36,522 bases of DNA from an uncultured Ferrovum sp. (GTDB lineage Bacteria > Pseudomonadota > Gammaproteobacteria > Burkholderiales > Ferrovaceae), in NCBI GenBank assembly GCA_903863375.1, contig CAIPBT010000197.1, positions 1-36,522 of the forward strand, written 5' to 3'. The notes beneath the pieces are model-generated. The model was not told where the DNA came from. It searched no databases and worked only from the letters and a program-made list of their open reading frames with translations. The number at the start of each line of letters is the position of its first letter. The first letter of the stretch is position 1. Positions 1 to 8,780 of the stretch are shown here, one piece after another. A program made the position numbers and the translations under genes.

Positions 1-26
1 GCTGCCACTCTAGGCTGCCACTCTAG
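1..26. repeat. Tandem duplication of a 13-bp unit
   Basis: The 13-mer GCTGCCACTCTAG occurs twice head to tail at 1-13 and 14-26, directly beyond the stop codon of the E3 gene. The array may continue outside the window. No function is evident. Confidence 0.8.
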
Positions 27-29
27 AGT

Positions 30-1442
30 TCACCGTCTGCGCACTGGCGGCAGATCTGTGCACGCCCCGTAGAAAGCCTCGGCAGCCATGCCGATCGACT
101 CTCCCAGGGTCGGATGCGGATGAATGGTGTGACCGATGTCGTGCGCGTCCGCCCCCATTTCAATCGCCAGGCAGATTTCTCCGATCAGGTCTCCGGCATG
201 CGTGCCGACGATGCCGCCACCGATCACCCGGCCGGTCTTCTCGTCGAAGAGCAGTTTGGTGAACCCTTCGTCGCGCCCATTGGCAATTGCCCGGCCCGAC
301 GCCGCCCACGGAAACACCGACTTGCCAAAGGCCAGCCCCGCCGCCTTGGCCTGCTCCTCGGTAACGCCAGCCCAGGCAACTTCCGGATCGGTGTAGGCCA
401 CGGAGGGAATCTGCCGCGCATCAAAAAAGGCCTTGTGTCCGCAGACCACCTCGGCCGCGACATGCCCCTCGTGCACCGCCTTGTGCGCCAGCATCGGCTG
501 CCCGACCAGATCACCGATCGCAAAAATGTGCGGTACGTTGGTGCGCATCTGGCGGTCTACCGGAATGAAACCGCGTTCGGTCACCGTCACCCCAGCGGCC
601 TCTGCCGCAATGGCGCCGCCATTCGGCGAGCGCCCGACCGAAACCAGCACAAGATCATAGGTCTGCGGCTCGGCCGGAGCGGCGGCTCCCTCAAACCGCA
701 CCACAATGCCCGCGGCCGTCGCCTCGGCACCGACGGTGCGCGTGTTCAGCATGACCTTGCCAAAACGGGACAGGTTGCGCTTCTCCCAGACCTTCACCAG
801 GTCGCGATCGGCCCCTGCCATCAGCCCGTCCTGCATCTCGACCACATCGATTTCCGCCCCAAGGGTGGCATAGATCGTGGCCATTTCCAGGCCGATGATG
901 CCGCCGCCGATCACCAGCATGCGTTTCGGCACAAACGGTAGCTGCAGGGCCCCCGTCGAATCGACAATACGGGGATCCTTCGGCAGGAACGGCAGGGCAA
1001 CCGGACGGGAGCCCGCCGCGATGATCGCCTGCTCGAATCGGATGTCCTCGTGACTGCCATCGGCGGCAGTCACCCGCAGGGTATGCGGATCGGTGAAGCG
1101 GCCCTCGCCACGCACCACCTCCACCTTGCGCGCCTTGGCCATGCCGGCAAGACCACCGGTCAGCTTGCCGACCACTCCCGATTTCCACTCGCGCAATTGC
1201 CCAAGGTCGAGCTCGGGGGCACCGAAGGTCAGCCCATGTCGCGACAGGGCCTTCACCTCGTCCGCCACAGCGGCCACATGCAGCAGGGCTTTGGAGGGAA
1301 TGCAGCCAACATTCAGGCAAACGCCACCCAAAGTGGCGTAACGCTCGACCAGCACCACCGTCTGGCCCAGATCGGCTGCCCGGAACGCTGCCGAGTAGCC
1401 ACCAGGACCAGCGCCCAGAACCATCAGCTGACAGGTCTTCAC
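30..1442 (-). CDS. lpdA: Dihydrolipoyl dehydrogenase (E3)
   Basis: This 470-residue flavoprotein reoxidises the dihydrolipoyl groups of a 2-oxoacid dehydrogenase complex with NAD+. The FAD-binding motif GAGPGGY lies at residues 10-16. The redox-active disulfide is C42/C47 in GGVCLNVGCIPSK. A second nucleotide-binding GGGIIGLE segment sits near residue 180, and the C-terminal catalytic dyad is H443/E448 in HPTLGE. The start is GTG at 1442-1440; its GTGA overlaps the TGA stop of the E2 gene, which argues for translational coupling. There is no N-terminal lipoyl domain, unlike the PDH-specific E3 of some betaproteobacteria. The pairing with E2 points to the pyruvate dehydrogenase complex, although the same E3 could serve other complexes. 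Confidence 0.96.
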   Translation of the reverse strand: MKTCQLMVLGAGPGGYSAAFRAADLGQTVVLVERYATLGGVCLNVGCIPSKALLHVAAVADEVKALSRHGLTFGAPELDLGQLREWKSGVVGKLTGGLAGMAKARKVEVVRGEGRFTDPHTLRVTAADGSHEDIRFEQAIIAAGSRPVALPFLPKDPRIVDSTGALQLPFVPKRMLVIGGGIIGLEMATIYATLGAEIDVVEMQDGLMAGADRDLVKVWEKRNLSRFGKVMLNTRTVGAEATAAGIVVRFEGAAAPAEPQTYDLVLVSVGRSPNGGAIAAEAAGVTVTERGFIPVDRQMRTNVPHIFAIGDLVGQPMLAHKAVHEGHVAAEVVCGHKAFFDARQIPSVAYTDPEVAWAGVTEEQAKAAGLAFGKSVFPWAASGRAIANGRDEGFTKLLFDEKTGRVIGGGIVGTHAGDLIGEICLAIEMGADAHDIGHTIHPHPTLGESIGMAAEAFYGACTDLPPVRRR

Positions 1443-3268
1443 AGCAGTGCCCTCCGCATGTCAGCGAGCAAACTGCCAAGCAGGGCGTTGAAGCGCGCCG
1501 CCAGGGCACCGTCGATCACCCGGTGGTCATAGGACAGCGACAGCGGCAACATCAGACGCGGCTGGAAGCTTGCACCGTCCCAGACGGGCTTCATGGTCGA
1601 ACGGCCGACGCCCAGGATCGCAACCTCGGGGGCATTGATGATCGGCGTGAAATGGCCTCCGCCGATCCCTCCCAGGCTGCTGATCGAGAAACAGCCACCC
1701 TGCATGTCTGCCGGACCGAGCTTGCCTTCCCGGGCTTTGGCGGCCAGCTCGGCGCTTTCCCGGGCGATGTCGAGCACGCCCTTCTGGTCGGCATTGCGCA
1801 GCACCGGCACCACGAGGCCATTCGGCGTGTCGGCCGCGAAGCCGATGTGGTAATAGCGCTTCAACACCAGATTATCGCCATCCAGCGACGCGTTGAACTC
1901 GGGATATTTTTTCAGCGCAACGGTCACGGCCTTGATCAGGAATGCCAGTGCGGTGAGTTTCACGCCGGACTTGGCCATTTCGCCGTTGAGCTGGTTGCGC
2001 AAGGCTTCCAGGTCGGTGATGTCCGCCTCATCCTGGTTGGTGACGTGCGGAATGCGAACCCAGTTGCGGTGCAGGTTGGCGCCGGAAATCTTTTTGATGC
2101 GCGACAGCGGCCGGACCTCGACCGCACCAAACTTGGTGAAGTCGACGGTGGGCCACGGCAACAGGTCGAGCCCACCCGCGCCGGCGGGCGCGGCTGCGCT
2201 GGCTGCGGTCGCCGGCCGTGTCAGCATCGCCTGTTTGACGAAGGCCTTCACATCGTCCTCGGTGATGCGATCCTTCGGCCCGGTCCCCTTGACCAGCAGC
2301 AGGTTGACGCCCAGTTCACGGGCGAGGCGACGGATGGTTGGACTGGCATGCGCCACCGACAGATCCAGCTGGGCCGCTTCCCGATCCCCCACCTGCGCGG
2401 CAGCGGCCGAACCGGCACGACCTGCAGCGACCGGTGAGGAACCGGCGGCGGCAGACGCTGCCGGCGGCGTCGACGGGTTGGCGGCCGCGAGAGCGACAGC
2501 CGGCGCGGCGGGTGCCGCTGGGTCGGCGGGTGCGGTAGCCGGGCTGCTGACGGCAGCCGTGGCAGCCGCGGCAGCCGCGGCAGCCGGCACGGTGGCTGCG
2601 ATTTCCAGTTCCAGCACCAGGGTGCCCTGCGACACCCGATCCCCCACCTTCAGCAAGAGCTTGCGAACCACGCCCTTGGCCGGACAGGGCACGTCCATGG
2701 TGGCCTTGTCCGATTCGAGGGTAACCAGCGCGTCTTCCGGATTGACGCTGTCACCCTCCTTCACCAGAACGTCAATCACCGGAATATCGGCGTAATCTCC
2801 AATATCCGGCACGGCTACCTGCAGCGTGCCCGTCGCCCCGCTGGCGGCGCTCGCAGCTGACGGGAAGGCCGTGGCGGCGGAGGCAGCGTGTACGGCGGCA
2901 GCCGGGGCGGCCGGAGCAGCGTGTGCGGCGGCAGGCGCAGGAGCAACCGGGGCGGCAGCCACGGCGGCGGGTGCTGCCGTGGCTGCGCCCGCCTCGGTTT
3001 TGGCTGCGCCCGCCTCGGTTTTGGCTGCGCCCGCTAGGGGCTCGAGCAGCAGCACCAGGCTGCCCTGCGACACCTTGTCGCCAAGCTTGACCTGGACGGC
3101 TGTCACAACGCCAGCCTGCGGCGCCGGCACGTCCATGGTGGCCTTGTCAGATTCCAGGGTGATCAGGGGGTCCTCGGCAGCGATGTGATCGCCGGTCTTC
3201 ACGAGGATGTCGATAACGGGGATATCCTGATAATCGCCGATATCAGGAACACGGACTTCGAAGGTCAT
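1439..3268 (-). CDS. aceF: Dihydrolipoamide acetyltransferase, PDH E2
   Basis: This is the core acyltransferase of the pyruvate dehydrogenase complex, moving acetyl groups from lipoyl-lysine to CoA. The 609 residues contain two lipoyl domains with the motif ESDKATMDVP (lipoyl lysines K42 and K188), long Ala/Pro linkers, a peripheral subunit-binding domain at about 307-346, and the catalytic domain from about 377, ending in DHRVIDG (H582, D586). The ATG at 3268 was chosen because MTFEVRVPDIGD is the usual family N terminus; an in-frame upstream GTG would only add unrelated residues. Its stop overlaps the start of lpdA. E1 (aceE) normally precedes this gene, but the upstream neighbour here is a divergent parA-like gene, so E1 must be encoded elsewhere. 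The linker contains a DNA-level tandem repeat. Confidence 0.95.
   Translation of the reverse strand: MTFEVRVPDIGDYQDIPVIDILVKTGDHIAAEDPLITLESDKATMDVPAPQAGVVTAVQVKLGDKVSQGSLVLLLEPLAGAAKTEAGAAKTEAGAATAAPAAVAAAPVAPAPAAAHAAPAAPAAAVHAASAATAFPSAASAASGATGTLQVAVPDIGDYADIPVIDVLVKEGDSVNPEDALVTLESDKATMDVPCPAKGVVRKLLLKVGDRVSQGTLVLELEIAATVPAAAAAAAATAAVSSPATAPADPAAPAAPAVALAAANPSTPPAASAAAGSSPVAAGRAGSAAAAQVGDREAAQLDLSVAHASPTIRRLARELGVNLLLVKGTGPKDRITEDDVKAFVKQAMLTRPATAASAAAPAGAGGLDLLPWPTVDFTKFGAVEVRPLSRIKKISGANLHRNWVRIPHVTNQDEADITDLEALRNQLNGEMAKSGVKLTALAFLIKAVTVALKKYPEFNASLDGDNLVLKRYYHIGFAADTPNGLVVPVLRNADQKGVLDIARESAELAAKAREGKLGPADMQGGCFSISSLGGIGGGHFTPIINAPEVAILGVGRSTMKPVWDGASFQPRLMLPLSLSYDHRVIDGALAARFNALLGSLLADMRRALL
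2981..3034 (-). repeat. 21-bp tandem repeat in the E2 linker
   Basis: Two perfect 21-bp copies (2981-3001 and 3002-3022) and a 12-bp partial copy lie in the linker after the first lipoyl domain of E2. They encode the repeated heptad AAKTEAG. The unit is a multiple of three, so copy-number change would alter linker length without a frameshift. Confidence 0.85.
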
Positions 3269-3302
3269 GAGGGGGGAGGTCCACCTTGCGTGATTGTCAT
3301 GT

Positions 3303-3331
3303 GTGCGTCGTACCCGGTCGGTACGACGCAC
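3303..3331. promoter_or_regulatory. Perfect 12-bp inverted repeat upstream of aceF
   Basis: GTGCGTCGTACC (3303-3314) and GGTACGACGCAC (3320-3331) form a perfect inverted repeat around a 5-nt spacer. It lies 35-63 bp upstream of the aceF start and 172 bp before the divergent parA-like gene. No T-tract follows on either strand, so a terminator is unlikely. It could be an operator or a hairpin in the aceF leader; the regulator is unknown, and it does not match the enterobacterial PdhR box as I know it. Confidence 0.6.
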
Positions 3332-3503
3332 GTGAAGTTGTCATCCGCTTTTGGCTGCAACAACCGACTTATTCTGCCATAAGGGCTCCAGACCGGGCGG
3401 CCTGCGGACACAGCCACCTTTGTGGCAGTGCAGCATGGCTTCGATTACACTCACCACACGCGGACAGGATTCCAGCGACAACAGCCAGCCAGGAAGAGCG
3501 ACG

Positions 3504-4280
3504 ATGAGCGAGCAGCAGGTGCGTGTGGTGTTCAACCAGAAAGGTGGTGTTGGCAAATCCACCATCGCCTGCAATCTGGCGGCCCTGTCCGCGCAGCGTG
3601 GGCTGCGCACCCTGCTGATCGATCTGGATCCGCAGTCGAATTCCACCCAATACCTGTTGGGTGAACTGGCGCAGGGCGTTCAGCCTTCCGGTGCCGATTT
3701 TTTCCGGCGCATGCTGGACATCACGGCCCCAGACACCGAGTTCGTGGATTGCATCCTGCCCACCCCGTTCCCTCTGTTGTCGATCGTGGCGGCAACACCA
3801 GCGCTGGAAGACTTTCAGGGCAAGCTGGAATCGCGTTACAAGATTTACAAGCTGCGCGATGCGATCCGCAAACTGCGCGACTTCGACCAAATCTACATCG
3901 ACACGCCGCCGGCCCTGGGGTACTACACCCGCTCCGCGCTGATCGCTGCGGACGGCTGTCTGATCCCCTGGGATTGCGATACCTTTTCGCGCCAGGCGCT
4001 GTATCTGCTGATGGCCAACGTCGAAGAAATCCGCGCCGACCACAACGAATCCCTTCGCGTGGAGGGCATTGTGGCGAATCAGTTCCAGCCGCGCGCCAAC
4101 CTGCCGCGACGCATGCTCGACGAATTGCGTGCCGAAGGCCTGCCGGTGCTGCAGTCGACGCTCTCGGCGTCGATCCGCATCCGGGAATCGCACGATGCTG
4201 CGAAACCGCTGGCGTTTTTCGACCCCCGGCACAAGGTGGCGCTGGAATTCGCGGCGCTGCTTGACGAACTCGACACCTGA
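3504..4280 (+). CDS. ParA/MinD-family ATPase, orphan
   Basis: A 258-residue deviant-Walker ATPase of the ParA type (COG1192-like). The N terminus has QKGGVGKST, the deviant Walker A box with its signature lysine, followed by LLIDLDPQSNST and, near residue 130, YIDTPPALGYYT. The ATG at 3504 has a clear ribosome-binding site (AGGAAGAG) 7 bp upstream and lies just before the Walker box; earlier in-frame ATGs would add about 50 unrelated residues. No parB gene or parS-like cluster is seen nearby, so it is not evidently a chromosome-partition pair. It may position another cargo. It is followed 43 bp later by asnS on the same strand, which has its own ribosome-binding site. Confidence 0.9.
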   Translation: MSEQQVRVVFNQKGGVGKSTIACNLAALSAQRGLRTLLIDLDPQSNSTQYLLGELAQGVQPSGADFFRRMLDITAPDTEFVDCILPTPFPLLSIVAATPALEDFQGKLESRYKIYKLRDAIRKLRDFDQIYIDTPPALGYYTRSALIAADGCLIPWDCDTFSRQALYLLMANVEEIRADHNESLRVEGIVANQFQPRANLPRRMLDELRAEGLPVLQSTLSASIRIRESHDAAKPLAFFDPRHKVALEFAALLDELDT

Positions 4281-4323
4281 AGCGGGTTGGGTATCATCTT
4301 GTTCCCGGTCTTGAGGAACGAGC

Positions 4324-5724
<1,401 letters not shown>

Positions 5725-5756
5725 TCCTCCTGACTTGCCCTGAGCCCTGCCTTCCC

Positions 5757-6167
5757 ATGACTGCCCATCCCCTGCCTATCACCGCGCTGTACGTTGCCCT
5801 GGCCGCCCTGATCCTGATGGGACTTGCCGGTCTGGTGATCCGTCAACGAGCCCGTTTCAAGGTGGTGTTCGGCGAGGGCGACGCCAATGCTGCCGCACTG
5901 AAGCGGGCCATCCGGGCGCACGGCAACGCCGTCGAGTTCGTGCCGATTTCGCTCCTGGTGCTGCTTTGCTGCGAAATGGCCGGCATGGCTCCCTGGGCGG
6001 TGCACGCCTGGGGTTGCACCCTGATCGTCGCGCGACTGGCCCATGCCAGTGGTCTTGCGGCCAGCGAGGGCCAAAGCCTCGGGCGCGGTCTGGGTGCAGG
6101 GCTGCAGTTCACGTTCCTGACCGGCCTGCCGCTGTGGTTGCTGGCCCGCATCGCGGGACTGATCTGA
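5757..6167 (+). CDS. MAPEG-family membrane protein
   Basis: A 136-residue integral membrane protein of the MAPEG superfamily (membrane-associated proteins in eicosanoid and glutathione metabolism). The family signature RAHGNAVEFVP lies at residues 53-63. Hydrophobic segments at about 7-28, 62-78, 80-95 and 115-134 fit four membrane spans. Bacterial members often have no known substrate; some have glutathione transferase or peroxidase activity. It starts 32 bp after asnS, possibly in the same transcript, but no strong ribosome-binding site is visible at the ATG. Two GST-family genes elsewhere in the window make glutathione chemistry plausible but do not link this gene to them. Confidence 0.85.
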   Translation: MTAHPLPITALYVALAALILMGLAGLVIRQRARFKVVFGEGDANAAALKRAIRAHGNAVEFVPISLLVLLCCEMAGMAPWAVHAWGCTLIVARLAHASGLAASEGQSLGRGLGAGLQFTFLTGLPLWLLARIAGLI

Positions 6168-6468
6168 CGCGACACCCGGCAAGCTCGACACCCCTCACAG
6201 CGCTGGCAAGCTTGGCGTCCCTTCCCACACCGGCAACCCTGCACGCCGGCAATCCTGGCAACCTTGCCCGATCACAACGACACCGCAGTATCGGCCATGT
6301 GCATTGCATTCGCAGGGCGCAGGGCGTAGTGTCAGCGGCTGACAGGTCATTCAGGGTGAAGCGCCAGCCGCGGGGCGCATCCGGCCTGGCAACACCCGAC
6401 CAGCCGCCTGCGATCCTGCGCTGGCGGTAGGTTTTCGCTGCGGCAGTCTTACCTCTTCCGGAGGTTCC
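6168..6468. other. Intergenic region upstream of the phasin-like gene
   Basis: This 301-bp gap has no convincing gene. Its left part (about 6177-6270) contains degenerate repeats of the type CCGGCAAYCCTG. The middle holds a 15-bp palindrome at 6330-6344. A short palindrome CTGC-G-GCAG lies at 6438-6446. A strong ribosome-binding site (GGAGG) precedes the next ATG. The promoter of the following gene is presumably here, but no good -35/-10 pair could be assigned. Confidence 0.6.
6330..6344. promoter_or_regulatory. 15-bp palindrome, candidate operator
   Basis: TGTCAGC-G-GCTGACA is a perfect 7-bp inverted repeat with one central base, 125 bp upstream of the phasin-like gene. Its symmetry and position suggest a transcription-factor site. 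The regulator is unknown. Confidence 0.45.
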
Positions 6469-7023
6469 ATGACGACCAGCCATCCCAGCAATCCCCTTGC
6501 CGACCAATTCCTGCGCATCTGGTTTGCAAGCCTCGATGTACCGATCCGCACCTCCGCCCTGCTGACCACAGCAAGCGCCCGCCTGATGCAACTAGGCTGT
6601 GAAGCGCTGGGACACGCCGTAACGGCGCAGCAACCACTGCAGGCATCGCTCAGCCAACCCCAGCAGGCGCTTGCCCATCTGCCGCGGGCGGCCATCGAAC
6701 GACAGCAGAGAATGCGCGATACCGCGACGGTCTATCTGGATATCGTCACGCACACCAGTCAGGAATTCATCCGCATCCTGGCCGATGTCACCGGCGGGCA
6801 CGAACTGCAGGGAGCGACGGGGGATGCCGCGACGGCGCGACCCGCCGTGGAACGCCGCCACGCGAATACCGTCATCGCCTTTCCGGATCGCCGGGTGGCC
6901 CTGCATATCCCGCCGATCCTCAATATCCGAGGGACACCCGCCGCCGATCCGGGCAACACCGCTGCCGAATCCGGCGCGCGATCCGACGCGCGGGCGGTGA
7001 ACGCCCGGGGGAAAGCGCGCTGA
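6469..7023 (+). CDS. Hypothetical protein, possibly phasin-like
   Basis: A 184-residue protein whose first 110 residues look like continuous amphipathic helices (DQFLRIWFASLDVPIRTSALL, then a long Ala/Gln/Leu stretch). The last 70 residues are Pro/Ala/Gly/Arg-rich and probably disordered. There is no signal peptide or membrane span. Size, helical character and proximity to a PHB depolymerase and an SDR suggest a PHA-granule surface protein, but I see no clear phasin-family motif, so this is inference. The start is well supported: GGAGG lies 5 bp before the ATG at 6469. The upstream gap contains palindromes that could serve a granule-linked regulator. Confidence 0.6.
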   Translation: MTTSHPSNPLADQFLRIWFASLDVPIRTSALLTTASARLMQLGCEALGHAVTAQQPLQASLSQPQQALAHLPRAAIERQQRMRDTATVYLDIVTHTSQEFIRILADVTGGHELQGATGDAATARPAVERRHANTVIAFPDRRVALHIPPILNIRGTPAADPGNTAAESGARSDARAVNARGKAR

Positions 7024-7104
7024 ACGACCACCTGGCTACCGCGTGCTGACCGACGGCCTGCTTCCGGTCACGGTGCCGTGGCACCCCCCAGCAGGTCGGT
7101 TGCC

Positions 7105-7926
7105 ATGAGCACCCTCGACCTGCGCGGACAGGTGGTCTGGATCACCGGCGCGTCCGGCGGCATCGGGGAAGCCCTCGCCTTGCAGGCGGCGCAGGCGGGT
7201 GCTTGCCTGGTGCTAAGTGCCCGGCGTGCCGAGGCGCTGGCACGCGTGCAGGCGGCCTGTCCGGATCCGGCCCGGGTGGCCCTGCTGCCGCTCGACCTCA
7301 CCGATTTTGACGCTGAAGCGGCGTACACGGCAGCCTGCCTGCCTTTCGGTACCATCACCCTGCTGGTCAACAACGCCGGGATCAGTCAGCGCAGCCTGCT
7401 GGTCGACACCCGGATGAGCACTTACCGGACCCTGTTTGAACTGGATTTCTTTGCCGTGGTGGCATTGACCCAGGTCGTCGTTCCAGCCATGCGGGCGCGC
7501 GGCCATGGTCATGTGGTGACCATTTCCAGCGTCACCGGCAAGGTGGCGGTCCCCCTGCGTACCGGCTACTCCGCTGCCAAACACGCCGTGCAGGGCTTCA
7601 TGGATGCCGCACGCGCCGAACTGCAGCGCGACGGCATTCACTTCACGACGGTCTGCCCAGGCTTTGTCCGCACCGACATCAGCTACAACGCCATCACCGG
7701 CGACGGCGGCCGCCACAACCAGATGGACAGCGGTCAGGCCAACGGCATCTCGGCAGAGGCATGCGCACGACAGGTCTGGCGGGCGGTACAGCGCCGGCAG
7801 GCTGAAGTGCTGATCGGACGGGAGGGATGGGCGGTGCTGTTGCAGCGGCTGGCGCCAGGACTGCTGCGCCGCGTGCTGTGCCGCCTGCCGCTGACGCGCT
7901 TTCAGAACTCGACGTCGAATTCCTGA
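7105..7926 (+). CDS. Short-chain dehydrogenase/reductase (SDR)
   Basis: A 273-residue classical SDR. The cofactor motif TGASGGIG lies at about 15-22, NNAG at about 90, the catalytic Ser in TISSVTG at about 140, and the YSAAK motif (Tyr and Lys) at about 155. It resembles the DHRS7-type SDRs, whose substrates vary (sterols, fatty-acyl or keto compounds), so the substrate cannot be named. The ATG at 7105 fits the family N terminus; a GTG at 7078 would add nine residues. It follows the phasin-like gene by 81 bp and may be co-transcribed with it. Its 3' end overlaps the convergent GST gene by 25 bp. Confidence 0.9.
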   Translation: MSTLDLRGQVVWITGASGGIGEALALQAAQAGACLVLSARRAEALARVQAACPDPARVALLPLDLTDFDAEAAYTAACLPFGTITLLVNNAGISQRSLLVDTRMSTYRTLFELDFFAVVALTQVVVPAMRARGHGHVVTISSVTGKVAVPLRTGYSAAKHAVQGFMDAARAELQRDGIHFTTVCPGFVRTDISYNAITGDGGRHNQMDSGQANGISAEACARQVWRAVQRRQAEVLIGREGWAVLLQRLAPGLLRRVLCRLPLTRFQNSTSNS

Positions 7927-8654
7927 AGCTGGTCGGGTTCGGCCAAGGCGGCCTGTTCCCAGGCCAGCATTTCCGGCATCGACAGAATGGTGGCGCAGTA
8001 CGCGACCAGATCCGGGGGAACGGCAACATCGTAAGTGCGCAGCCGCGTGACGACTGGGGCGTACATGGCATCGGCCATCGATCGTTTGCCAAACAGATAG
8101 GGGCCACCCGAGTCAGCCAGGCAATCACGCCAGATGCTGAAGATACGCTCCAGGTCCGCCTGGGCGCGCGACCACACCCGGAACTGGCTGTGACGCATCC
8201 GCAAATTGACCGGCAGCGCCGAACGCAGCGCCGAGAATCCCGAATGGATTTCGCCGCAGATCGAACGGCAGCGCGCACGGGCATGCCGATCGGGCGGCAG
8301 CAGACCGGCAGCGGGGAACTGTTCGGCGAGATACTCGCCAATCGCCAGCACATCCCAGATCTTCAGGCCTTCGTGCTCCAGCATCGGCACCAGGATCGAT
8401 GGAGACAGCAGCAGCAGTTCGGCGCGGCTAGCGGGGTCATCCGGGGTGACCATGACTTCTTCGCAGGCCAGACCAGCGAACTGCGTCAGCAGCCAGCCGC
8501 GCAGCGACCAAGAGGAGTAATTGCGGCTGCTCAAATGCAATCGCGCCGGCGCCAGCGGTTTTTCGACCGCCCCGACCGCGCGGGCAGCCGCCGACGTTGC
8601 GCGGGCCTTTGCAGCAACAGGGGCCGCCGGGGTGGTGTCTTTAGGTTTGGTCAC
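7902..8654 (-). CDS. Glutathione S-transferase family protein
   Basis: A 250-residue GST-fold protein. The thioredoxin-like domain begins with LHLSSRNYSSWSLRGWLL, where the Ser/Tyr-rich turn is typical of a proteobacterial GST subgroup. It continues with SPSILVPMLEHEGLKIWDVLAIGEYLAE, the cis-Pro and glutathione gamma-glutamyl site region. An all-helical C-terminal domain follows. The start is GTG at 8654, supported by GAGGAG 9 bp upstream. This gives an unusual N-terminal extension of about 35 residues rich in Ala and Pro. The gene diverges from the PHB depolymerase and converges on the SDR with a 25-bp overlap. The substrate is unknown. Confidence 0.88.
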   Translation of the reverse strand: MTKPKDTTPAAPVAAKARATSAAARAVGAVEKPLAPARLHLSSRNYSSWSLRGWLLTQFAGLACEEVMVTPDDPASRAELLLLSPSILVPMLEHEGLKIWDVLAIGEYLAEQFPAAGLLPPDRHARARCRSICGEIHSGFSALRSALPVNLRMRHSQFRVWSRAQADLERIFSIWRDCLADSGGPYLFGKRSMADAMYAPVVTRLRTYDVAVPPDLVAYCATILSMPEMLAWEQAALAEPDQLQEFDVEF

Positions 8655-8780
8655 CGGACGGGACTCCTCGTGTCGGGATCGGCTGACACCTTTCCCAGCT
8701 TTTATCGACGGCATTGGCCGCCCCTGTGTTTTAATGGAACCGCTGCATACCACTTTTACTACAGGATCCTGCCTTTGGAC

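Noticed and set aside
3420-3451. A promoter for the ParA gene (TTGTGG and TACACT)
   Set aside because: The spacer is 20 bp and both boxes are weak matches.
8655-8780. A sigma-70 promoter for phaZ (TTGGCC and TTTAAT near 8714-8735)
   Set aside because: The two elements are only 10 bp apart, so they cannot be a -35/-10 pair.
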